A DNA stretch of 64,000 nucleotides from G965197405 sp965197405 (lineage in GTDB: Bacteria > Chloroflexota > Dehalococcoidia > Lucifugimonadales > JAGWBF01): positions 744,001 through 808,000 of the forward strand of contig OZ240206.1 in the NCBI GenBank assembly GCA_965197405.1. The letters are read 5' to 3'. Positions 17,133-24,548 of this stretch are shown here, one piece after another. Made by a program: the position numbers and the translations under genes. Numbering within the stretch: the first letter of the stretch is position 1; the number at the start of each line of letters is the position of its first letter. The notes beneath the pieces are model-generated. The model worked only from the letters and a program-made list of their open reading frames with translations, was not told the DNA's origin and ran no database searches.

Positions 17133-17780
17133 ATGCAACAACCGCGAGTCATCATAGGTCTGCTCCTATCGGCTCTCGTGCTGGCGGGCCTGGCATGTGG
17201 CGAGCGCACTCCCATCTCAGGGGCCGTCAGCGAGGCGACTCCCATTCCGGCGACTCCCACCCCCCCACCGACCGCCGAGGCCGAGAGGGAAGAGCCTACC
17301 CCGACCGCAGCCGTCGAAGGGCCAATCCATACCCGCTTCCTTCTTGGAGGGTGGGTAGCCCCCAAGGACGAAGATGCAGACGACCGGCCCTTCGCAGACA
17401 CCCTGAAGGCCTTTGTAATCACTACGGACGAGGGACTGAGGGAGTTCCTGGACAGCCTGGACCTATTGAGGGTCAGGGGCAGCCAGGAGTCCCTCAACCG
17501 GGCCGACCTGAGCGATGTGGTGGTCGTGGCCATGTATTACCTGTGGCGGCCCCTCAAGGGAGACCCCCTTTCCCTGGAGGAAGCAAGGTTAAGTGGAAAC
17601 GAGGTCCGGATTAGACTGGAGTTGGTGGGGGACCCCCAGGGGCGGGAGTCGCCTTTTCTGCTGGCGCCCCTGTACATTGCGGCCCTCGACAGGGAGGACT
17701 TACCCGGGGGAGTGCCACTCAGCTTCGTGTTCCTGCTGAATGGAAAGGTATCGGAAACTCGAACAGTCACCCTGGAATGA
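17133..17780 (+). CDS. Lipoprotein with PrcB-like C-terminal domain
   Basis: The 215-residue protein has a signal peptide ending in lipobox LAGLAC. A Pro/Thr-rich linker (TPTPPPTAEA) and a beta-rich domain with VVVVAMYYLWRPL and EVRIRLELVGD follow. The second half resembles the PrcB C-terminal domain found in secreted proteins, but similarity is weak. It ends 21 bp before the SDR gene and may share its transcript. Confidence 0.6.
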   Translation: MQQPRVIIGLLLSALVLAGLACGERTPISGAVSEATPIPATPTPPPTAEAEREEPTPTAAVEGPIHTRFLLGGWVAPKDEDADDRPFADTLKAFVITTDEGLREFLDSLDLLRVRGSQESLNRADLSDVVVVAMYYLWRPLKGDPLSLEEARLSGNEVRIRLELVGDPQGRESPFLLAPLYIAALDREDLPGGVPLSFVFLLNGKVSETRTVTLE

Positions 17781-17801
17781 AGGCGAGATAAGGGCAGAGA
17801 C

Positions 17802-18782
17802 ATGGCAACCCTGGTCACCGGCGGCACGGGCTTCATAGGCAGCAACATCGTCAAGGACCTGGCGCGCCGGGGACACGACGTAGTCTGCTTCGACCTGGCA
17901 GCCCCCGACGCCCTGGTCCAAAAATACCTGGCCCCCTGGGCGGAGCGGGTGACTTTCATCCGGGGCGATATTCTCAACAGGGGAGACCTGGAGCGGGCGG
18001 CCCGTCACCACATTACCAGAATAGTGCACGCCGCCGTCTTTACCCCGAGCCGCACGTCCAACATCGAAACGGACCGGAGCCGTTCCATTGTGGACATCAA
18101 CCTGGCGGGTACGGCGGACCTGCTGGACATGGCCCGGGCGCTGGATACGGAGCGGTTTCTCTATGTAAGCTCCGAGGCCGTCTACGGGGACGGGCCTGGC
18201 CATAGGGAGATGGTGGGCGAGGACGCTATACTCTCCCCCCGCAACCTTTACGCCGTTGCAAAGTACGCCAGCGAGTTGCTGACGCGCAGGTACGGGGAGC
18301 TACACGGCTTCCAGACCGTCAGCGTGCGCCTGAGCTACCCCTACGGCCCCATGGAGCGTGTCACCGGGCACCGGACCCGCATGTCCCAGATCTACCGGTG
18401 GACGGGCAACGCGGTCAGGGGCGAGCCTGTCCAGGTGGAGGACCGCACCGTGGGCCATGACTATACCTACGCGGCCGACGTTGCCTCTGGCATCAGCGCC
18501 CTTCTGGATGCGCCCTCTCTGTCCCACGACGTGTACAACCTCTCTGCGGGGCGCTCCATAGCGCTGGGCGAGGTCATTGAGGCGCTGCGGGAGGCGCGAC
18601 CCTCCCTTAAAGTGATAGATAATACCCCCGGCGAGCCGGAGGGTTTGCTACCCTCACCGGGTACGCAGATAAGGGACGTGACCCGGATTCAGGAGGACCT
18701 GCGCTTCACACCCAGCTTCGACATCGCCGCAGGCATCAGAGATTATCTGAAGTGGAGGGAGGACTTCTCCTTCCGGGACTAG
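17802..18782 (+). CDS. NAD-dependent epimerase/dehydratase (extended SDR)
   Basis: The 326-residue protein has the Rossmann motif TGGTGFIGSNIV, the dinucleotide-binding FIRGDIL, HAAVFTP, and catalytic S...YAVAKYASE (YxxxK). These are typical of nucleotide-sugar epimerases and dehydratases. The C-terminal part binds the sugar nucleotide. No cell-envelope gene cluster surrounds it, so the exact substrate is open. Its stop overlaps the convergent amidohydrolase stop by 4 bp. Confidence 0.85.
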   Translation: MATLVTGGTGFIGSNIVKDLARRGHDVVCFDLAAPDALVQKYLAPWAERVTFIRGDILNRGDLERAARHHITRIVHAAVFTPSRTSNIETDRSRSIVDINLAGTADLLDMARALDTERFLYVSSEAVYGDGPGHREMVGEDAILSPRNLYAVAKYASELLTRRYGELHGFQTVSVRLSYPYGPMERVTGHRTRMSQIYRWTGNAVRGEPVQVEDRTVGHDYTYAADVASGISALLDAPSLSHDVYNLSAGRSIALGEVIEALREARPSLKVIDNTPGEPEGLLPSPGTQIRDVTRIQEDLRFTPSFDIAAGIRDYLKWREDFSFRD

Positions 18783-20008
18783 CGCCCACCGGCTTGCACA
18801 CCGGCGTCAACCGCCGTCGGCGGCGCCCACCCCCAGGGATGAGGCCCCTCCCCCGGCTCAACGACCAGACCACCCTTGATGGTCACCGCCGGCGCCAGGG
18901 CCTTGGAGCCGGTCCGGCTCACGCCTGCGGCATCCGTGAGTTGCCATTGGCCCTCCAGGAGGTCCAGCACCGAGACGTCGGCTTCGTGGCCTACGGCCAG
19001 GCTGCCCGCCCGGTCTTCGATTCCCAGGGCGCGGGCCGGGGTTATGGTCGTCATCCGGACCACGTCCTCCAGGGAGAATCCAAGGTCCAGGAAATAGGCG
19101 GTGTACTCCAACAAGCCCCGCGTCGAGACCTCACGCATCCCCACACCCGCCTGTACCTCTATATCGGTGCCGATGGTGTCGGGGACCAGGCCCTGGGCCA
19201 TCACCGATTCGGCCCGATCCCAGCCGAAGTTGAAGTCGCCGTAGGACGGGTCCATTATCACGCCCCGCTCCTGGGCCTCCTTTAGCTCGGACAGCACCCT
19301 TCCCTCGGAGTCCAAGGCTGCGCCGGTCAGAGGGCTGAAGACGTGGGTAACGATGTCCCCAGGGTCCAGCATGGACAGGGCCCGGGCCGTCACCTCCGGG
19401 GGCGTGGGCGTCTGGCTTTTGGGGCCTATATCACCGATGTGCATCAAAACTCGGATGCCCGACTCCCTGGCGGCTGCCTTCGCCGCCTCCAGGTGCTTCA
19501 GGCCCATAGACTGCACAGTGCCGGGATATATTAGGACCTTGACTCCCTTGACCAACTCCGGATTGCCTTTAGCGGTCTCAACCACTCCGGCTACGTCTAT
19601 CTGAGACTCATCGCTCATCATGGGCCGGCTGCGGTCTTGAAAAATACTCAGAAAGGAGTAGACGCTGGTCTGGGCACGAGGGAGGACAACGTCGCAGAAG
19701 TCCCGGAAGTTGCCTGGGCCGGGACTGCCCGCGTCCGCCACGGTGGTCACGCCGCCCAGGACACCCGCGTTATCGGGATGGTTGCGGTTGCGCTCAGGCC
19801 CCGCCGGAGCGTAGACGTGGGCGTGGATGTCAATGAGGCCCGGCGCGACGATTTTCCCCTCCACGTCAATGACCTGGGACGCCTCTTCAGAGGAGATGCC
19901 CGGCGCGAGACGGCTAATCCTGCCGCCGGTAATAGCTACGTCCAGCCTCTCGTGAATGGACTGGGAGGGGTCCAAAACGGTCCCTCCCTTCAACAGCAAG
20001 TCATACAT
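18779..20008 (-). CDS. Amidohydrolase/deacetylase of the dihydroorotase-like group (COG3964-like)
   Basis: The 409-residue protein starts MYDLLLKGGTVLDPSQ after GGAG at 20008. Metal-binding motifs are present: DIHAHVY, a lysine in GVKVLIYPG, VLMHIGD, IVTHVFSP and GTDI. The C-terminal beta sandwich closes with LAVGHEADVSVLDL. It should hydrolyse an amide or ester of a small metabolite. It lies downstream of the gamma-glutamyltransferase gene on the same strand, 123 bp away. Confidence 0.85.
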   Translation of the reverse strand: MYDLLLKGGTVLDPSQSIHERLDVAITGGRISRLAPGISSEEASQVIDVEGKIVAPGLIDIHAHVYAPAGPERNRNHPDNAGVLGGVTTVADAGSPGPGNFRDFCDVVLPRAQTSVYSFLSIFQDRSRPMMSDESQIDVAGVVETAKGNPELVKGVKVLIYPGTVQSMGLKHLEAAKAAARESGIRVLMHIGDIGPKSQTPTPPEVTARALSMLDPGDIVTHVFSPLTGAALDSEGRVLSELKEAQERGVIMDPSYGDFNFGWDRAESVMAQGLVPDTIGTDIEVQAGVGMREVSTRGLLEYTAYFLDLGFSLEDVVRMTTITPARALGIEDRAGSLAVGHEADVSVLDLLEGQWQLTDAAGVSRTGSKALAPAVTIKGGLVVEPGEGPHPWGWAPPTAVDAGVQAGGR

Positions 20009-20131
20009 CGCTACCAACTCCTCCAACCAAATATGGCAACCAAATATGGGCAGCCGAATATGCGGCAGTATAGCATGGAAGGGCCAGGGGGACAAGGGAG
20101 ATTGCAGCAGGGCGAGCAGTCGCCAGGCGTA

Positions 20132-21781
20132 CTACCATCCAAGGGCGTAGCCGTCCCGGCGCGGGTCGGCGCCGCCGCTGAAGGAGCCGCTCTCCCTGTC
20201 CACGAGGATGCCCTGGGCCCCTCCCACACTCCGGGACCAGCGCTCCACCACGTCAACCTCGTGGCCTCGCCTCGCCAGCTCCTCGCGCACCTCCGGGGGA
20301 AAGCGCCCTTCCATCTCCACCCGCCTGCCGATGGTGCACTTGAAGCGAGGGGCCTCTATGGCCTGCTGGATGTTCATGTCAAACTCCAGGAGGTGCATCA
20401 GCATCTGGCTGGTGGTCTGCAAGATGCCATAGCCGCCCGGCGTGCCTATGCTCACGAAGAACCGGCCATCCTTGAATATCTGGGTTGGGGCGGGACACCA
20501 CTCGACCAGCCTGCCCGGCCCGATGATGTTGGGACTCTCCCCGGGAGCGGCCAGGTCGAACCAGTGGGCCATGTTGTTGAGGAAAATGCCCGTATCGCCC
20601 GCGACGACGCCGGAGCCAAACTCGGAGCCAAGGCTCTGGGTCAGGGTCACGACGTTTCCCTCCCTATCTGCCGCGGCGAAATGGGTCGTGGAGCCGGACA
20701 GCTTGGGGTCGAGCCGGCCAAGGGCCAGGGCAGCCTCCGGCGGGTCCGGATTGTAGCGTTCGCCCTGCACCACCGCAGCGCTGTCCATATCTATACGCGC
20801 CTTCTGGGATGCAGCGTACTCCTTCGAGAGCAGCGTCTCCAGCGGTATCACCGTATAGCTCGGGTCGCCGGAGTACCTGATACGGTCGGCTATCGCCAGC
20901 TTGACGGCCTCCATCATCGTGTGCAGAGTATCCGCCGTGCCGTACTCCAACTCTGATGGCGAGCAGTCCTGCATGATATTTACGGTCTCCAGCACCTGAA
21001 ACCCATCAGAGTTGGGCGGCGGAACGTACACGTCCCATCCTCGATAGGATATGTGGATGGGGTCCTCCCACCAGGGCCGGTAATCCGACATGTCCTCTTC
21101 GGAAATAAGACCGCCCATTTCCCGGGACGCCTCGACTATCCGCCGGGGCAACTCGCCCCTGTAAAAGGCCTCCTGGCCGCCTTTGGCAACCTTTCTGAGG
21201 CTATCGGCGAGCCGGGGCTGCCTGAGGACTCCACCCGGCCCCGGCACTCTTCCGCCGGGCATGAGGACGGACCTGGACGAGTCATAGGGGGACCACCGGG
21301 CGCTGGCATCCGAGATTATGAGGTTGTTCAGATGGGTCACCGGGAACCCCTGTTCCGCATAGGCTATCGCGTGGCTAAACAGCTTCTCTCTATCCAGCCT
21401 GCCATAGGTGTCGTGCAGCGTCAGCCACCCAGCCACAGCCCCCGGCACGAGGACGGAGAGCGGCCCCCGCTCCTTGTTGTCGTGGGTGAAGAGGGAGGTT
21501 TCGGCGGCTTTGGGGGCCCTGCCGGTGAAGTTCAAGACCCTGATGCGCTTCTCCGAGGCTATGTAGGCGAGCAGACACCCGACGCCGCCCATGCCGGACA
21601 TATACGGCTCTACCACGTTCAGCGCTGCGGCGGTGGCCACGATAGCGTCAAAGGCGTTGCCACCCTCCACCAGGGCGCGCAGGCCGGCCACCGATGCCAG
21701 GGGATGGGCCGAGGTGACCATGCCGTTGACGCCCATGACCACGGGGCGATGGGCCTCTACCGGCTGTTTGGGGTACGCCAT
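20132..21781 (-). CDS. ggt: Gamma-glutamyltransferase-like Ntn hydrolase
   Basis: The 549-residue protein starts MAYPKQP at ATG 21781 after AAGGAG. It has GGNAFDAIVATAAALNVVEPYMSGMGG, and the autocleavage site GSTTHFAAADREGNVV with the threonine nucleophile. Conserved GSGVV and PGGYGILQT follow. GGTs cleave gamma-glutamyl bonds, as in glutathione. No signal peptide is visible, unlike the periplasmic enzyme; cytosolic homologues are frequent in Chloroflexota and related genomes. Confidence 0.9.
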   Translation of the reverse strand: MAYPKQPVEAHRPVVMGVNGMVTSAHPLASVAGLRALVEGGNAFDAIVATAAALNVVEPYMSGMGGVGCLLAYIASEKRIRVLNFTGRAPKAAETSLFTHDNKERGPLSVLVPGAVAGWLTLHDTYGRLDREKLFSHAIAYAEQGFPVTHLNNLIISDASARWSPYDSSRSVLMPGGRVPGPGGVLRQPRLADSLRKVAKGGQEAFYRGELPRRIVEASREMGGLISEEDMSDYRPWWEDPIHISYRGWDVYVPPPNSDGFQVLETVNIMQDCSPSELEYGTADTLHTMMEAVKLAIADRIRYSGDPSYTVIPLETLLSKEYAASQKARIDMDSAAVVQGERYNPDPPEAALALGRLDPKLSGSTTHFAAADREGNVVTLTQSLGSEFGSGVVAGDTGIFLNNMAHWFDLAAPGESPNIIGPGRLVEWCPAPTQIFKDGRFFVSIGTPGGYGILQTTSQMLMHLLEFDMNIQQAIEAPRFKCTIGRRVEMEGRFPPEVREELARRGHEVDVVERWSRSVGGAQGILVDRESGSFSGGADPRRDGYALGW

Positions 21782-21888
21782 TTTCCACTCCTTCAGCTGG
21801 ACTTCGTGTAAACAGTATACCAGCAGAACAGGGTAGGATACACATGGGGCCAGACAAGCCCATCCTGACGGGTGACAGGGCCTTTCAA

Positions 21889-22000
21889 TTGTCACCCCGA
21901 GCGGAGCGAGGGGTCTAATGTCCTTGCCTTCTTGGGCGTGCTGCTATCCAAGCATTTCAGATTCCTCGCTGCGCTCGGAATGACACGCGGCGGGGGCCTG
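21889..22000. repeat. Composite interspersed repeat, family 1
   Basis: TTGTCACCCCGAGCGGAGCG followed by AGGGGTCTAA forms one hairpin. AGATTCCTCGCTGCGCTCGG followed by AATGACACGCGGCGGGG forms the other, about 50 bp later. Related composites lie at 34275, 43609, 51959 and 56491. Confidence 0.8.
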
Positions 22001-22084
22001 TATTCACCTGGCATCGAGAATTGAAAGACCCTGGCTGGTGAAAGGCGAGGTTGACAAGCGAGGGGCTTTCTGGTGGAATTACTT

Positions 22085-22185
22085 CACACCCCCAACCTCC
22101 CTTGCCAAGGGGACGAGAAAAGGTCCCTTTCCCTCTCTGGGGAGAAGGTTAGAGCCTGCCCTGAGCTTAGCGTGAGGGGTGGGGG
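22085..22185. repeat. Interspersed repeat, family 3
   Basis: CCCAACCTCCCTTGCCAAGG, then CTCTGGGGAGAAGG and GCGTGAGGGGTGGGG, related to 16287-16373. The gap 21782-22264 holds this and the family-1 copy and no gene that I can support. Confidence 0.55.
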
Positions 22186-22264
22186 CGAAGGAAGGTGATG
22201 GCCGCGCCGCCTTCAATTAAGCAGGCAACTAAGCGGCCAATTAACCGAGGAGGAGGAAAGCCCT

Positions 22265-23311
22265 ATGAGCACAGAGTCGTCCAGCAAGAAGTCCTACGTT
22301 TATGTGGGCCTGGCGGGTGAGACCGCTCTTGGCCGCCCAATCCAGTCGGGCCTGTACCGCATGGCCGACGGGGATGACGGGTGGGAGTCGCTGACCAACG
22401 GCCTGCCCGAATCGCCCGAAATCAGGGCCATAGCCATACATCCCCGGAGGCCGGAGGTCATGTACGTGGGCACCCAGGCCGGCCCCTACAGGAGCGCCGA
22501 CCACGGAGACCACTGGGAAAAGGTGGGCGTCCCGGACCACGGGACAGCCGTGTGGTCGCTCCTATTCCATCCCAGGGACGCCAACGTGATGTACGCCGGG
22601 TACGAATCATGCGAGATATTCCGCAGCGATGACGGCGGTGAAAGGTGGAGCCAGCTCCCCGTAAATGTCCGGTTCCCCGAAGTGACCACCGGCCCAGGGG
22701 CGAACCTCGCCAAGCGGGTGCTGATGATGGCAGGGAGCGCTGCCGACCCAAACGTGCTCTATGGAGCCATAGAGGTGGGGGGCATCATACGCACTCTGGA
22801 CGGGGGCGAGCACTGGGAGAACCTGAGCCACGGACAGTACCTGAACGACGACTACGTGGATATGCACGGCATACTGGTCAGCAGTCTGCGTCCGGGGACG
22901 GTCTTCAGTATCGCCCGCGCCGGGATGTTCCGCAGCAACGACCAGGGCGACCACTGGTCCCACGTGCCCCTGCAGCCCCTGAACGCCAAAGGGCAGGTGT
23001 ACTGCCGCAGCATCCGCGAAGTGCCGGGAGACCCCAAGTCCATCTGGGTGTCGGCGGGAGCCAACTTCCAGAGTGATGTCGGCGTCCTGCTTCACAGCGC
23101 CGATGGCGGTATGACCTGGGAGCGGATGAACACCGGCTTCGAGGCCCAGAACACCATGTTTTGCCTTGCCTTCGACGAGAGGCAGCCGAGCCGGATGTAC
23201 TCCGCTACCAATGGCGGTGAAGTCTGGGGCAGTGCGGACGGAGGGCAGACCTGGAGCGCGCACCCGATGCCGGAAGGCGTCACCCAGGTGTATTCCCTGG
23301 CCTGCGGCTAA
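22265..23311 (+). CDS. Asp-box (BNR/sortilin-like) beta-propeller protein
   Basis: The 348-residue protein carries six Asp-box motifs: SADHGDHW, SDDGGERW, TLDGGEHW, SNDQGDHW, SADGGMTW and SADGGQTW, each about 40-70 residues apart and preceded by a VMYVG-like strand. Such propellers occur in sialidase-like and VPS10-like proteins, but no sialidase arginine triad is evident. No signal peptide is visible. A GGAGGAGG site precedes ATG 22265. Role unknown. Confidence 0.85.
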   Translation: MSTESSSKKSYVYVGLAGETALGRPIQSGLYRMADGDDGWESLTNGLPESPEIRAIAIHPRRPEVMYVGTQAGPYRSADHGDHWEKVGVPDHGTAVWSLLFHPRDANVMYAGYESCEIFRSDDGGERWSQLPVNVRFPEVTTGPGANLAKRVLMMAGSAADPNVLYGAIEVGGIIRTLDGGEHWENLSHGQYLNDDYVDMHGILVSSLRPGTVFSIARAGMFRSNDQGDHWSHVPLQPLNAKGQVYCRSIREVPGDPKSIWVSAGANFQSDVGVLLHSADGGMTWERMNTGFEAQNTMFCLAFDERQPSRMYSATNGGEVWGSADGGQTWSAHPMPEGVTQVYSLACG

Positions 23312-23388
23312 CAGGCCGTCCCAGCCCCGTGTCAGGGCTGCTATACCTTGCTGATACGTGAATGACGCACTAAACCCTGACGACTTCC

Positions 23389-23460
23389 CCACCGTCACTC
23401 CCGCTTTCGCGGGAGTCCAGAAGTGCAGGGTAGATTCCTGTTTTCACGGGAATGACGGGT
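23389..23460. repeat. Interspersed palindromic repeat, family 2
   Basis: CACTCCCGCTTTCGCGGGAG and TTCCTGTTTTCACGGGAATG are adjacent hairpins. The gap 23312-23567 contains nothing else that I recognise. Confidence 0.65.
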
Positions 23461-23567
23461 GGAGCTGGTCAAGATGCCTATTCACGTATCAGTAATACCC
23501 CCTTGCCCCTACTGCGACGGCGTAGGGGCAGGGACGCAGCCCCGGCGCGATGAAGCGGTATGGGAGT

Positions 23568-24329
23568 TCACGCATCTACCCCCCAGGTCTTGCCGAAGTC
23601 GCCGCGCGACACCAGCTGCCCCGTTAACGACTGGGCATCTTGAAGGGCCAGGTAGACCGCACACGGCCCCACTTCCTCCGGCTCGACGCGTGTGTGCCAG
23701 TTTCCCCTAGCCCAAGGGATGGCCGATGAGCCTTCGCTTTTCAGTCCCCCGGGGCTCAAGATGTTGACGGCGATGTTATGCTCCTTGACCTCATCGGCGA
23801 GGCACAGGCTGAACATATGAAGGGCCGCCTTGCTGGTACTGTAGAGAGTCCCTCCCTGGCTGGTATGGCTGCTCCCCATAGTGGAGCCGACGTTGATGAT
23901 GTTGCCTCGCCCCTGCTTCATCATTATGGGCACGACGTACCTGCAAATGAGGTAAGGGCCGCGCACGTTCGCGGCTATAAGCTGGTCCCAGCGCGCGGGT
24001 TCTATCTCCAGAAAGGACTCGCCCAGCACCATGATTCCGGCGTTATTGACCAGCACGTCTATGCGCTCGTACCTGTCCATCGCCTGCTGTACCATGTCCC
24101 TCACCTGTTCCTCGTCGGAGACGTCGCATGGCACGGCGAAGGCTTCCCCTCCCTCCGCCTGAATGTCCTTGACAGTATCATAGATAGTACCCGGCAACGC
24201 CGTCGGCGACCGGGGGCGGGCGGATACCACCACCCTGGCCCCCTCCCGGGCGTACTCCTTGGCGATGGCCCTGCCAAGACCCCTGCTGCCCCCCGTAACG
24301 ACAGCCACCAGCCCTTTCATTCTATCCAT
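23568..24329 (-). CDS. Short-chain dehydrogenase/reductase
   Basis: The 253-residue protein has TGGSRGLGRAIA (NAD(P) binding), VLVNNAGIM, a catalytic serine in NVGSTMGSS, and YSTSKAAL (YxxxK). ATG 24329 is chosen because GGAGGAG lies 4 bp upstream; the open frame extends another 41 codons. The substrate is not predictable. It is a single-gene unit. Confidence 0.88.
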   Translation of the reverse strand: MDRMKGLVAVVTGGSRGLGRAIAKEYAREGARVVVSARPRSPTALPGTIYDTVKDIQAEGGEAFAVPCDVSDEEQVRDMVQQAMDRYERIDVLVNNAGIMVLGESFLEIEPARWDQLIAANVRGPYLICRYVVPIMMKQGRGNIINVGSTMGSSHTSQGGTLYSTSKAALHMFSLCLADEVKEHNIAVNILSPGGLKSEGSSAIPWARGNWHTRVEPEEVGPCAVYLALQDAQSLTGQLVSRGDFGKTWGVDA

Positions 24330-24548
24330 GCGACTCCTCCACGTATCAGTCCTTTTCTTCATAAACCCCAGGCAATCTAGCGGTCTGCTTCTCGTCAGAC
24401 TGCCCGCCATCCGCGATGGGGCGATTATATGTGCATCCCGGACTGCGGTCAAGAACGCCTCCAGGTCCGATCAGGGGCTTTCGATTTTCAAAGGTTCACC
24501 CTAATTGAAACAGTGCCGGTACTTATGCCAGGGCGCGTCCGGCACCTC

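Noticed and set aside
19637..20956. 439-codon plus-strand frame
   Set aside because: It spans the opposite strand of two solid genes (amidohydrolase and gamma-glutamyltransferase) and their gap; no domain.
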